Shown here in pieces: positions 1 through 9,655 of a stretch of DNA of 64,000 nucleotides (position 1 is the stretch's first letter; each line of letters starts with the position of its first letter). The translations under genes and the position numbers were made by a program. The notes below the pieces were generated by a model. It ran no database searches. It saw only the letters and a list, made by a program, of their open reading frames with translations, and had not been told where the DNA came from. Source of the DNA: JACNKJ01 sp964440095 (GTDB taxonomy: Bacteria; Krumholzibacteriota; Krumholzibacteriia; JACNKJ01); contig CAYTPZ010000005.1 of NCBI GenBank assembly GCA_964440095.1, positions 30,321-94,320 of the forward strand. The letters run 5' to 3'.

Positions 1-1
1 G

Positions 2-550
2 GCCGAAGGCGACAAACAAACCATTCAGCTGAGCGTGGCGCGAACCGCCAGTTTGAACGGCCGCATTTTGCGCTATGCATCCACCGAAGGCAGCACTCCT
101 CACCAAGGCAGCCCCGGCGGTCTCTTCCTCGAGGGCAGTGACCGCGCCAATTGGGGAGCCGGCGAGGGCGGGGATCCTTTGCTGAACGAAGACAGCCTTG
201 TGGAGCTCGGCGGGATCGAAGGGGTCTTGCTCAAACTAAGTGGCAAGGGCCGCAGCTTCTACCGCCTGAGCGGTCCCGATGGGCACTTTCACTTCGATGA
301 ACTTCCGCCGGGTATCTGGACTCTCGAAGTGGAAGATTCGCAATTGCCGTCCAATCATTTCCTGGAGGAGAACCGATACACCTTCCAGCTGGCGCCGGGT
401 GAGGCCACCAAGCACTTGTTCAGGGTTTTGCCGCGATTTAGGCCCGTGCGGATGATCGATCAGGAGAGTTTGCAGGTCGCCGGCCCGATTGTTGGAAAGG
501 ACGCGTATCCTGTGCTAAGTTCCCGCCGTTCCGCTGCGGAAGGGAAGTAA
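2..550 (+). CDS. C-terminal part of a secreted repeat/Ig-like surface protein (5' truncated)
   Basis: The reading frame is open from the first bases of the window, so the gene starts upstream and only its last ~182 residues are visible. The segment looks like a carboxypeptidase-regulatory or SdrD-B-like beta-sandwich: an opening LNGRI strand, later the pattern GPDGHFHFDELPPGIWTLEV, which is typical of those domains, and an ending in basic residues. Such domains occur as repeats in large exported proteins. The stop lies one base before the tsaB start, so it may share that transcript. An internal GTG at 35 is not a convincing start because the same domain continues upstream of it. Function unknown; the family assignment rests on pattern only. 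Confidence 0.6.
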   Translation, partial: AEGDKQTIQLSVARTASLNGRILRYASTEGSTPHQGSPGGLFLEGSDRANWGAGEGGDPLLNEDSLVELGGIEGVLLKLSGKGRSFYRLSGPDGHFHFDELPPGIWTLEVEDSQLPSNHFLEENRYTFQLAPGEATKHLFRVLPRFRPVRMIDQESLQVAGPIVGKDAYPVLSSRRSAAEGK

Positions 551-551
551 A

Positions 552-1217
552 GTGATCCTGTCCATCGACGTGTCGCACCGCCTGGGGCTGATGAACCTAG
601 AGCTACCGGACGGGCGAAGCCTGTCCCGGCACAGCGACCGGCCCCGGGAACACATGGAGTTTATCCAGACAACGCTGGCGGAACTGCCATCGGAGAGCGG
701 TCTGAGATGGAACAGCCTGTCTCGCATGGCCGTGACCTTGGGACCGGGCAGTTTCACGGGTCTGAGAGTGGGCCTGTCCGCGGCCAAGGGTCTGATCTTC
801 TCAACGGACATTCCGCTACTGCCATTATCGAGTCTGGCCGTTCCCGCGGAAGCCGCGAACGGGGCTATGCCTCGAGCCATATTCAGACGAGCACGAGCAA
901 TGGAACTTTGGACCGCCTTCTTTCCACCCGGCGAGTCTGCGCCACGGGATCTAGGCCTGCGCACCCGGGAAGAAGCCCTCCTTTGGCGGGACACCCTGGC
1001 GCAAGATTGGCCGGAGCTGAAATGCTTCGGGGAGGACGCCGAAGAGGGCCAGGCCCTCGATCTCCTCCCCGAGCCAAGTCCGGCTGAACAGCTCGCAGCT
1101 TTGGGTAGGCTTGCAAAACGTGGCGGGCGGGAGTATCGCGGCGAGGAAATCGATACGGTACTGCCCGAGTACATGGCTGATGCCTCCATTACCTTGCCGG
1201 GAGGCGGGAAGCCTTGA
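552..1217 (+). CDS. tsaB: tRNA threonylcarbamoyladenosine biosynthesis protein TsaB
   Basis: TsaB is the inactive ASKHA-fold partner of TsaD; with TsaE it forms the cytoplasmic complex that transfers threonylcarbamoyl to A37 of ANN-decoding tRNAs. The 221-residue product has the usual family length and opens with MILSIDVS, where most homologues have an ILAIDTS-like strand. The hallmark GPGSFTGLR is at residues 64-72, followed by the conserved AKG helix. The start is GTG at 552, directly after the preceding stop. The stop (TGA 1215-1217) overlaps the TTG start of rimI, and tsaB-rimI is a common bacterial pairing. Identification is firm from the motif plus the neighbour. Confidence 0.93.
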   Translation: MILSIDVSHRLGLMNLELPDGRSLSRHSDRPREHMEFIQTTLAELPSESGLRWNSLSRMAVTLGPGSFTGLRVGLSAAKGLIFSTDIPLLPLSSLAVPAEAANGAMPRAIFRRARAMELWTAFFPPGESAPRDLGLRTREEALLWRDTLAQDWPELKCFGEDAEEGQALDLLPEPSPAEQLAALGRLAKRGGREYRGEEIDTVLPEYMADASITLPGGGKP

Positions 1218-1717
1218 GCCGCGCCTATCACTTTCGTCTCGAACACCGAGGCAGGACCCTTCAGGGCCTGCCTTTCGATGCTGAACAGATTCCCGAGGTG
1301 ATGGATCTCGAGAAAAGTTGCTTCCCGGATCCCTGGACTGTGAACATCTTCGCCCAGGAAGCCAAGCCCGAAGACCATCGTTGGAACCTGGTGCTTTACG
1401 ATGGCGACGAGTTGGTCGCCTATGCAATCAGCTGGGTTGTGTCGGGGGAAACGCACTTATTGAATATCGCGGTTAGGCCTGATTTGCAAGGAAAAGGCGT
1501 CGGTAGGTTGTTCTTTCGTTGGATGATGGACGAGGCTAGAAGGGCTGGAGATTATATATTTCTTCTCGAGGTTCGGGCCAGTAATGAACGCGCGAAGAGG
1601 CTCTACGAGTCCGAAGGCTTGCAGGTTGTCATGAAGCGCGACTCTTACTATCCCGATTCGGGGGAAGACGCCCTAGTCATGATGTGTTTCCTGCAGAAAG
1701 ACCCGGAGGAAAAATGA
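1214..1717 (+). CDS. rimI: Ribosomal-protein-alanine N-acetyltransferase RimI
   Basis: GNAT-fold acetyltransferase, 167 residues. RimI uses acetyl-CoA to acetylate the N-terminal alanine of ribosomal protein S18. The acetyl-CoA pyrophosphate loop is visible as Q-G-K-G-V-G at residues 92-97, preceded by the LNIAVRP strand typical of RimI; the LLEVRASNERAKRLYES segment follows the pattern where RimI-type enzymes have an EVR..N..A..LY helix. It starts with TTG at 1214 overlapping the tsaB stop by three bases, which suggests translational coupling. An upstream alternative start would run into tsaB. The substrate is assigned from the family and from the tsaB context, not shown directly. Confidence 0.88.
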   Translation: MSRAYHFRLEHRGRTLQGLPFDAEQIPEVMDLEKSCFPDPWTVNIFAQEAKPEDHRWNLVLYDGDELVAYAISWVVSGETHLLNIAVRPDLQGKGVGRLFFRWMMDEARRAGDYIFLLEVRASNERAKRLYESEGLQVVMKRDSYYPDSGEDALVMMCFLQKDPEEK

Positions 1718-2550
1718 TGAAGCCCACTCCTGTCTGGTTGCCGCCGGCTCTTCACGCATCCCTGGAGCGAATTCGTCCCGCTTGGGAAAAGTTGGATATT
1801 CCCCCAAACTCCGTGGCCGTGATTTTGGGTAGTGGATTGGGCGAGGCCGCCGGCGACTTCCCGGTGATCTGGGAAAAGGGTTTCAAGGAGCTGGGCCTGC
1901 TGTCGGCGGGAGTGGCCGGACACAAGGGAAGCTTGATTCTGGCGAACAGTGGGGGCGCTCCTCTACTTTTTCTCTCGGGCCGCCTTCACCGCTATGAAGG
2001 GCACCCCGATGATGCGGTTCTGCTGCCCCATGCGGCGCTATCCCTGCTGAAGCTCAAAGCCGTGCTGGTGACCAATGCCGCGGGTGGCCTGAACTCGGCA
2101 TTCCAGGCCGGCGATTTCATGCTCATTCGCGACATCATCAGCAGTCAGTGGCGTGATCCGCTGCGAGGAGAAAGCGGTAAAGCGCCCATTCCCCTGCGCC
2201 TTTACGATGATTCTCTCTGGCCCGGACTACGGGCAGCCGCCGAGGCAGGCGCCGTGACCTTGCACGAGGGAATCCTGCACGCGGGCCTGGGTCCCGCCTT
2301 TGAAACTCCCGCCGAAGTGAGAATGGCTCGCAAAATGGGCTGTTCCGCCGCGAGCATGAGCACCTATCCCGAGTCGGTTCTCTATGCGCGAATGAAGATG
2401 CCGGCAGTGGGTATCTCGTGTATTACCAACGTGATAGATGAAGAAGCAGGCGAGGAATTGACTCACGAAGAAGTGCTGGAAACGGGCTTGGCGGCTGCGG
2501 ATCGATTCGGAAAAATGCTGGCGGCCTGGACGAGGAACCTGGCTGAATAG
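1717..2550 (+). CDS. punA: Purine-nucleoside phosphorylase (PNP class I)
   Basis: Trimeric-type PNP that cleaves purine (deoxy)ribonucleosides with phosphate to the base and (deoxy)ribose 1-phosphate. The phosphate-binding GSGLG, the LSGRLHRYEG loop (canonical GR.H.YEG), the TNAAGGLN motif, the FETPAEVRM helix and the MSTYPE segment are all present in order, and ITNVID matches the purine-contact Asn strand. Two adjacent ATG codons (1714 and 1717) compete; GGAGGA at 1705-1710 is 6 bases from 1717, so that one is chosen. It overlaps the rimI stop, so tsaB-rimI-punA is probably one transcript. The GLGPAFETP loop has A where many homologues have Y. Confidence 0.92.
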   Translation: MKPTPVWLPPALHASLERIRPAWEKLDIPPNSVAVILGSGLGEAAGDFPVIWEKGFKELGLLSAGVAGHKGSLILANSGGAPLLFLSGRLHRYEGHPDDAVLLPHAALSLLKLKAVLVTNAAGGLNSAFQAGDFMLIRDIISSQWRDPLRGESGKAPIPLRLYDDSLWPGLRAAAEAGAVTLHEGILHAGLGPAFETPAEVRMARKMGCSAASMSTYPESVLYARMKMPAVGISCITNVIDEEAGEELTHEEVLETGLAAADRFGKMLAAWTRNLAE

Positions 2551-2552
2551 GG

Positions 2553-2581
2553 TTGCCCAGGGGCCAAGCCCTTCCTATAAT
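2553..2581 (+). promoter_or_regulatory. Sigma-70-type promoter for accD-folC
   Basis: TTGCCC (2553-2558) and a perfect TATAAT (2576-2581) are separated by exactly 17 bases. The element sits in the 74-bp gap between punA and accD, about 37 bases before the accD start with predicted initiation near 2588. Confidence 0.6.
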
Positions 2582-2624
2582 CGGCCGATCCCGTAAAGAA
2601 TGTGATTTTCAAGAAGGGTGAAGA

Positions 2625-3621
<997 letters not shown>

Positions 3622-3629
<8 letters not shown>

Positions 3630-4833
3630 AGACTCTTCGCGTCACTTCGAGTTTCCAGAAGCGCCTTTGATTCCCCCTGAAACCGAAGCCGAGAAATGGC
3701 TCTATGGCTTGAGTCGTTTCGGCATGAAGCTGGGTTTGGCGAACATCGTCGAACTGGCCAGGCGCTTTGGCGATCCCCAAAACGATCTTCGTTTTCTTCA
3801 TGTTGCCGGCACCAACGGTAAGGGATCGGTCTGCTTCTATCTCGAATCACTGCTCAAGACTTCCGGGCACAAGGTAGGCGTTTTTGCAAGCCCCCATCTT
3901 GTGCATGTGGGTGAACGCATTCGTGTGAACGGTGAGTTGCTTTCTCATGATGAACTGGCGCACTACGTGGATCGAGTGCGCGCGGATGTGGAGGAACTCA
4001 AGGCAACTTTTTTTGAAGCCATGACATTGATTGCGCTTCTGCGTTTCGCCGAAGCGGGCGTGAACTACGTCGCCTGGGAAACGGGCTTGGGAGGACGCTA
4101 CGATTCCACGCGTGTGGCAGATCCTGCCGCCTGCGCCATCACGCGAGTGGGGCTGGATCACACCAAGTATCTCGGTACGACTCTCGAGGAAATAGCCGCG
4201 GACAAAATGGGAATCGGTCGACAGGGCATACCGCTCTACACGGGCCAGGAACCGGGAGCTTTGCTCGAGTTCATGAAAGAGCAGGCACTAGCTGAAAACC
4301 TGGATCTGATTCCGGTGCCGCCCCTTAGCCAGGAAGGATTGATGCCCTTCCAACGGGGAAATGCCGCGCTGGCGCTTCGCATGCTGCAGGATCTGGCCCC
4401 GTCAACAATCCCCGCCGATTTCGAGACAGTGCTTCGCGCAACATCATTGCCGGGACGTTTTCATGTAGTTCGCGAGGATCCGCTCATGGTCATCGATGGA
4501 GGACACAACCCACAGGCCCTGGAAGCTGTACTTGGCGAATGGGATCGCCGCGTGCCCGAAAGTGGCACCATCATTTTCGGCTGTGGCGCCGACAAGGAAG
4601 TGGATGCACTTCTGCGAGTGCTTCAGGAAAAACCAAGGCGTGTCATTCTGACCGGCGCGCAAAATCCACGCTCACTGGATGGTAAGGAGCTGTTCGATCG
4701 TGCGGGAGGGCCACAGGATTGGGAAGTCACCGCGTATTCCACCGCGGCCTTCGCTGCCGCAAGTGCTGGCCCCATGCTGGTGACGGGATCATTCTATCTT
4801 GCGGGCGAGGCATACTTGTGGATGAGAAAATGA
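3622..4833 (+). CDS. folC: Bifunctional folylpolyglutamate synthase / dihydrofolate synthase
   Basis: Mur-ligase-family enzyme that attaches glutamate to dihydropteroate and extends polyglutamate tails on folates in the cytoplasm. The P-loop GTNGKGS (residues 63-69) is preceded by the RFGMKLGL and LHVAG strand typical of FolC; ETGLGGRYDSTRV, LPGRFHV and the IDGGHNPQA segment of the C-terminal domain follow. GTG at 3622 is taken as start: it overlaps accD by 8 bases, suits the protein length of 403 residues, and the residues before it belong to the accD shadow frame. A longer start inside accD is possible but unlikely. No terminator is evident after it. Confidence 0.93.
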
Positions 4834-5018
4834 CGGATCATCAACCTGTCCACACTCGATATCCAACAAATGAAGTTCTTAAACTGCCAAGCGCGAAAGA
4901 GAGTGGCCCTTCAGCGAGCCATTTTCAATTCTGAAACTTGGCTATTCTACTGGAATTTCCCTCCGGCTAACCCTAGACTCGGCTTCTTCAATCCTCGTGT
5001 CTGCGATCTAGGAGAACC

Positions 5019-7412
5019 ATGGAGAAATCATCCCAGCGGCGGCGCTTGCCTGTCGAAAAACTTCGTTGGACCTGCGATCCCGCCACCCTGCCCATGGATG
5101 TTCACAGCGGCAATCATCGCTCCTTGGAAATCATAGGACAGGAACGGGCCTTGGATGCTCTGCGCATGGGTTTGGACATCCGCAAACCCGGCTACCATAT
5201 CTTTGTGACGGGCACCGAGGGTACGGGTCGCACCACGACGATCCGGCGTGTACTGGAAGACAGGAAGACCAAGGTTGAGTTGGAAGACCTTTGCTATGTT
5301 TTCAACTTCGACGATTTTGATTCCCCGCTTCTGCTTCGCTTCCCCTCTGGCGAGGGCCGTGATTTCAAGAATCGGCTCGGCCGCATGGTGGCGAGTTTGC
5401 GCCGACACGTGCCGACGCTTTACAAGAGCGAGAGCTATCAGAAACGTCTGAATCGCCTGGAGCGCGGATTCCGTCAACTACAGGAAGAAGCTGGGCGACA
5501 GTTCTCCGAAAAAGCCCACAAGCTTGGATTCCAGATTGTGGAGATGCAGTCGGGAGCATATAACCATCCCGATCTTGTGGTTGGCATGGGTGAGGAGCAA
5601 CTGGAGATCAATGAGCTCAGCAATCTCGTTGAGCGTGGAGACATCACCGAAGAGCAGCGTAGCGCCCTGGTGAACGCCTATGAGACTTTGAGTGAGGAGC
5701 TCAAGAGCGTCATTCGGGCCAACACGCGTTTGGATGAGGAACTGCAGCGGGAAGCGCGGCGCCTGGAACAATCGGTGGTGCGGCCGCTGATTCGCGACGG
5801 TATCGAAATCCTGCGTAAGAAGTTCGAGGGTGAACTTGTTCAGCACTACCTGGAGCAGGTGGAAGAGGCCTTGCTCGAGGAATCCTGGGTTATCCGGGAC
5901 GGCGAGGACGCGGAGCTTCAAGAACCTTTCTTCCGCTACTTCGTGAACCTCATCGTGGATAATGCAAGGCAGAATACATCGCCGGTGATCATCGAGAATC
6001 AGCCGGGCTTCACTCAGCTCTTCGGCAACATTGAGCGCAAAACTCTACCCAATGGCGTTTCCTTCTTCGACTATCGCCAGATCAAGGCGGGGTCCATTGC
6101 ACGCGCGCAGGGTGGAACTCTGGTCATTATGGCGCGCGATCTGTTGGATGAGCCCACGGTGTGGCCGGCGCTCAAGCGTGTGCTGCGCAGCCAGAAGCTC
6201 GAAATCCAAGGTTACGATACACAGAACCGCCAGACCCTGGGCGGCCTGAAACCCGAACCCATCGATCTGGATGTGAAGGTCATTCTGGTGGGCGACAGCG
6301 AGCTTTATCACCTCTTGCTCCAGGGTGATCCCGACCTGCAGCGCGTCTTCCGGATCAAGTCGGATTTTGAAACCGATATGCCTCGCACCAAGAGCAACCT
6401 TCGTCGCTATGTGTCCTTCATTCGCAAGGTGCAGAAAAAGGAAGGCCTGTTGCCGGTCACGGCTCCCGGTATCGCCGCGCTAGTGGAATTCGGCGTGAGG
6501 CTCGCCGGGCGCAAGAATCGTCTGTCCACGCGTTTTTCCAGACTGGTGGACGTGCTCATCGAATCCGACTACATGGCTCGCAAACGAAAGGCCAAGAGCA
6601 TCGGCGTGGAGCACATCGACGATGCCCTGACCGATCGCAAGCGGCGCTTCGGCGCGGCCGAGCAGCACATGCAGGAGGCCTTCCGCGACGGAACCATGTT
6701 GCTGGACACTTCAGGTCATGCGGTGGGGCAGGTGAACGGGCTCTTCGTGCTCGAGCAATGGGATCATCATTTCGGTCAGCCCATGCGCATGACCGCTTCG
6801 GTGTCTCCGGGCGAGGGTGATCTGCTGAGCCTGGAAAGGGAAGTGGATCTAAGTGGATCCTCCTTCGACAAGGGCCACATGATCCTTGAAGGATTTCTCC
6901 GCCAGCGATTCGCGCAGCATCGTCCCCTGAGCCTTTGTGCCTCCATGTCCTGCGAGCAGAACTACGTACCGGTAGATGGCGACAGCGCAACCACCACCGA
7001 AACCTTTGCACTACTTTCGGCCCTGGGACGCATTCCCATGCGCCAGTCCATTGCGGTGACCGGGTCCGTGAATCAGTTCGGCGAAGTGCAGGCCATCGGT
7101 GCGGCGAATGAGAAGATCGAAGGCTTCTTCAAGGTTTGCAAGAACCGAGGTCTGACCGGAGAACAAGGTGTGATCATTCCGGCCGCCAATGAAAGCCGGC
7201 TCATGCTATCGAAGGAAGTGGTCGAAGCGGCCAGGAAAGGTCAGTTCCACGTTTGGGCTATCCGGCATATCGATGAGGGCATGGAGATCCTCAGCGGACT
7301 TCCCGCCGGCAAACTGCGCAAAGACGGCAGCTGGACGCCCGGTAGCGTCAATGAACTGGTGGATGATCGATTGGAGGAGCTTGCGGCGATTCAAAAAGAG
7401 TCCAGCAAATGA
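5019..7412 (+). CDS. Lon-type ATP-dependent protease (AAA_32/LonB-like family, MEROPS S16)
   Basis: A 797-residue AAA+ protease of the Lon-related group in which the ATPase is followed directly by the S16 proteolytic domain, without the N-terminal LAN domain of classical Lon. The catalytic dyad is visible: Ser656 in DGDSAT and Lys699 in ANEKIEG, spaced 43 residues as in E. coli Lon. Walker A reads GTEGTGRTT (65-73) with Arg71 where most AAA proteins have Lys; to my knowledge this substitution is common in this subfamily. Residues ~150-260 are helical and coiled-coil-like, the expected lid insertion. ATG 5019 follows a short GGAG ribosome site. Substrates unknown; general protein quality control is the likely role. 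Confidence 0.9.
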   Translation: MEKSSQRRRLPVEKLRWTCDPATLPMDVHSGNHRSLEIIGQERALDALRMGLDIRKPGYHIFVTGTEGTGRTTTIRRVLEDRKTKVELEDLCYVFNFDDFDSPLLLRFPSGEGRDFKNRLGRMVASLRRHVPTLYKSESYQKRLNRLERGFRQLQEEAGRQFSEKAHKLGFQIVEMQSGAYNHPDLVVGMGEEQLEINELSNLVERGDITEEQRSALVNAYETLSEELKSVIRANTRLDEELQREARRLEQSVVRPLIRDGIEILRKKFEGELVQHYLEQVEEALLEESWVIRDGEDAELQEPFFRYFVNLIVDNARQNTSPVIIENQPGFTQLFGNIERKTLPNGVSFFDYRQIKAGSIARAQGGTLVIMARDLLDEPTVWPALKRVLRSQKLEIQGYDTQNRQTLGGLKPEPIDLDVKVILVGDSELYHLLLQGDPDLQRVFRIKSDFETDMPRTKSNLRRYVSFIRKVQKKEGLLPVTAPGIAALVEFGVRLAGRKNRLSTRFSRLVDVLIESDYMARKRKAKSIGVEHIDDALTDRKRRFGAAEQHMQEAFRDGTMLLDTSGHAVGQVNGLFVLEQWDHHFGQPMRMTASVSPGEGDLLSLEREVDLSGSSFDKGHMILEGFLRQRFAQHRPLSLCASMSCEQNYVPVDGDSATTTETFALLSALGRIPMRQSIAVTGSVNQFGEVQAIGAANEKIEGFFKVCKNRGLTGEQGVIIPAANESRLMLSKEVVEAARKGQFHVWAIRHIDEGMEILSGLPAGKLRKDGSWTPGSVNELVDDRLEELAAIQKESSK

Positions 7413-7422
7413 GTTCGGCAGG

Positions 7423-7451
7423 TTGACACTTGTGCCTGTCCGCGATATATC
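7423..7451 (+). promoter_or_regulatory. Sigma-70-type promoter for the ugpC-type ATPase gene
   Basis: Consensus TTGACA (7423-7428) and TATATC (7446-7451) with a 17-base spacer, in the 73-bp gap after the Lon gene. Predicted initiation near 7458 leaves a 28-base leader with AGGGGAG before the ATG at 7486. Confidence 0.7.
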
Positions 7452-7485
7452 TAACTGGTCTTAGCTAAAGCACTTAGGGGAGCCC

Positions 7486-8586
7486 ATGGCCAAGGTAACG
7501 CTGAAGAACGTCTGGAAGGTCTTCGACAAGGATGTAGTCGCCGTCGAGGACGCAAATCTCGAAATCGCCGACCGCGAGTTTATGGTCTTGGTAGGACCTT
7601 CCGGTTGCGGCAAGTCCACGACCCTGCGCATGGTCGCGGGTCTCGAGGAGATCACCAAGGGCGAGATCTACATTGGCGACCGGCTCGTCAACGATGTGCT
7701 GCCCAAGGATCGCGACATCGCCATGGTCTTCCAGAACTACGCGCTCTATCCGCACATGACCGTTTTCGACAACATGAGTTTCGCGCTCAAGCTCAGGAAG
7801 TACTCCAAGAACGATATCCGCGAGCGCGTGGAAGACGCCGCCGATATTCTCGGCATCACCGAATTGCTCGGCCGCAAGCCCAAGGCCCTTTCCGGCGGAC
7901 AGCGTCAGCGCGTGGCCGTGGGCCGTGCCATCGTGCGCAAGCCTTCGGTCTTCCTCTTCGACGAACCTCTTTCAAACCTCGACGCGAAACTGCGCGTGCA
8001 GATGCGCGCCGAAATCAGCCGCCTGCATCAGCGACTCAACGCCACCATGATCTATGTGACCCACGATCAGGTCGAGGCCATGACTATGGGTGATCGCATC
8101 ACGGTGATGAAGGACGGCATCATCCATCAGGTGGATTCGCCGCTGGGCCTATACAATCAGCCGCGCAATCGTTTCGTGGCCGGATTCATCGGATCGCCCG
8201 CCATGAACTTCCTGCAGGGTAAAATCGTTGCGAACGGCAGCCTTCAATTCCAGGGCGAGGCGGGCACGCTTACGCTGAACGATGAAGACGGGCAGTTCAT
8301 GAAGCCCTACGAGGGCAAGGAAGTGCTGCTGGGCATTCGTCCCGAAGACATTCATGCGCCCGATTTCCTGCCCGACCTGGAGCACGGCCATTCAATTCCC
8401 ACGGAAGTGGACGTCATCGAACCCATGGGCAACGAGATCTTCCTCTATGTGAAGGCCGCAGGCACCGAGTTGGCCGCACGCGTGGATCCACGCCAGACTG
8501 CCAAGGTCGGCGGAACCATGCCCCTCGTACTCGACATGGACAAGGCGCACTTCTTCGACGCTGAGACGGAAGAAGTTCTGGTGTAG
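7486..8586 (+). CDS. ugpC: ABC transporter ATP-binding protein, UgpC/MalK/MsmK type
   Basis: ATPase subunit of a carbohydrate or glycerol-phosphate ABC importer, 366 residues as usual for the family. Walker A GPSGCGKST (37-45), Q-loop QNYALYPHM, signature LSGGQ (135-139), Walker B FLFDEP and the switch His in THDQVEA are all intact, followed by the C-terminal TOBE/OB regulatory domain from about residue 235. It has its own promoter and no permease or binding-protein genes nearby, which fits the shared ATPases (such as MsmK) that serve several importers. The next gene encodes a ROK sugar kinase, supporting sugar uptake. The specific sugar cannot be read from the sequence. Confidence 0.9.
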   Translation: MAKVTLKNVWKVFDKDVVAVEDANLEIADREFMVLVGPSGCGKSTTLRMVAGLEEITKGEIYIGDRLVNDVLPKDRDIAMVFQNYALYPHMTVFDNMSFALKLRKYSKNDIRERVEDAADILGITELLGRKPKALSGGQRQRVAVGRAIVRKPSVFLFDEPLSNLDAKLRVQMRAEISRLHQRLNATMIYVTHDQVEAMTMGDRITVMKDGIIHQVDSPLGLYNQPRNRFVAGFIGSPAMNFLQGKIVANGSLQFQGEAGTLTLNDEDGQFMKPYEGKEVLLGIRPEDIHAPDFLPDLEHGHSIPTEVDVIEPMGNEIFLYVKAAGTELAARVDPRQTAKVGGTMPLVLDMDKAHFFDAETEEVLV

Positions 8587-8690
8587 CTATTGGCTGTTAG
8601 CCCTTGGCGATTGGCCAGGAATGCGCGAAAGTCCGGCCAATAGCCAATAACCAATGGTCAGCAGCCAATGGCCCGAAGAACAAGGCTGGT
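8587..8690. repeat. Inverted, 7-bp-periodic intergenic repeat
   Basis: The gap between ugpC and the ROK gene is filled by words such as TTGGCTG, TTGGCGA, CCAATAG, CCAATAA and CCAATGG. The right half reads as five successive heptads. The left half (GGCTGTT...GATTGGCC) is partly the reverse complement of the right half (GGCCAATAGCC...), so the RNA could form a long imperfect hairpin around a ~20-base loop. Related heptad tracts occur at 22418, 29814 and 36908. No protein is encoded here. Confidence 0.6.
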
Positions 8691-8698
8691 TTTCTTCC

Positions 8699-9655
8699 AT
8701 GTCCCTCACACTCGGAATCGATATCGGCGGAACCAACGTCAAAGGCGTGCTGCTGCATTCCTCGGGGCAGCGCTTGGCCCGGCGTCGATGGAAGACCGAT
8801 AGTTTCGGTGAGGGCAAGGTTATTCCCATGAACTTGGGCGAGGCCATCGCTGAGTTTCTCTCCAAACAGAAACTGAGCCCCGGTAATTTGCTGGGCGTGG
8901 GCATCGCTTCGGCAGGATTGATTGCCGGTGGAGTCGTGAAGACCTCGCCCAATCTGCCCCACTGGGAAAACGTGAAACTTGCGCAGGGGCTCAGCAAGCA
9001 TCTGGGCAAGCGAGTGCTCATGGAAAATGATGTGAATGCCCTCGCCTTCGGCGAATGGAAGTTGGGAGCGGGCAAGGGGGCGTCCAACATGATCTGTCTA
9101 GCCTTGGGCACCGGTGTGGGTGGCGGGCTCATCCTGAGCGAGAAGCTCTATAAAGGAAGCCAGGGCCTTGGCGCGGAACTGGGACACATGAGCATCGACC
9201 TTGCGGGACGGCCATGCCTATGCGGATCCCAGGGTTGCCTCGAGGCTTACGCCGGGGCCAGGGCCATTCGCATTAGCGCTGAACAGGCCTTGGAGCGCGG
9301 CGCTGAAGGAGCTGTAGCTTTGGCCAAGTTCCTGGGCAAGAATCCCCCGGAACCCGAATTCCTTCATGCGGCCGCCAAGAATGGAAGCCGTCTGGCTATC
9401 CGAATCTTCGATGAGGCGGGACGCGCCTTGGGTGTGGCCGTGTCCAACTTGGTGAACGGGCTCAATCCCGACGTTTTCGTGCTCGCGGGGGGTGTTGCCA
9501 GCGCGGGACGATTCATCCTGGAACCTGCACTGGCCGAGGCTCGTAGCCGAATCATGAATCCCAAGGAACAGAAACTGAAAATCCGCCTCCGCAGTCTGGG
9601 TGACGATGGAGCCTGCCTGGGCGCTGCGCTTCTGGCCCGGGAACCCCGCGCATGA
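8699..9655 (+). CDS. ROK-family sugar kinase (probable glucokinase)
   Basis: ROK-family kinase that would phosphorylate glucose or a related hexose with ATP in the cytoplasm. It opens with the phosphate-binding DIGGTNVKG, carries ENDVNA with the catalytic Asp, GTGVGGG, and the zinc-binding ROK signature CLCGSQGCLE preceded by the ligand His in ELGHMS. ATG 8699 is preferred over an in-frame ATG at 8654 because the domain begins right there and the extra residues would be encoded by the repeat. The stop overlaps the lptD start (ATGA). Glucose is the usual substrate for this subgroup; N-acetylhexosamines or mannose cannot be ruled out. Confidence 0.85.
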   Translation: MSLTLGIDIGGTNVKGVLLHSSGQRLARRRWKTDSFGEGKVIPMNLGEAIAEFLSKQKLSPGNLLGVGIASAGLIAGGVVKTSPNLPHWENVKLAQGLSKHLGKRVLMENDVNALAFGEWKLGAGKGASNMICLALGTGVGGGLILSEKLYKGSQGLGAELGHMSIDLAGRPCLCGSQGCLEAYAGARAIRISAEQALERGAEGAVALAKFLGKNPPEPEFLHAAAKNGSRLAIRIFDEAGRALGVAVSNLVNGLNPDVFVLAGGVASAGRFILEPALAEARSRIMNPKEQKLKIRLRSLGDDGACLGAALLAREPRA

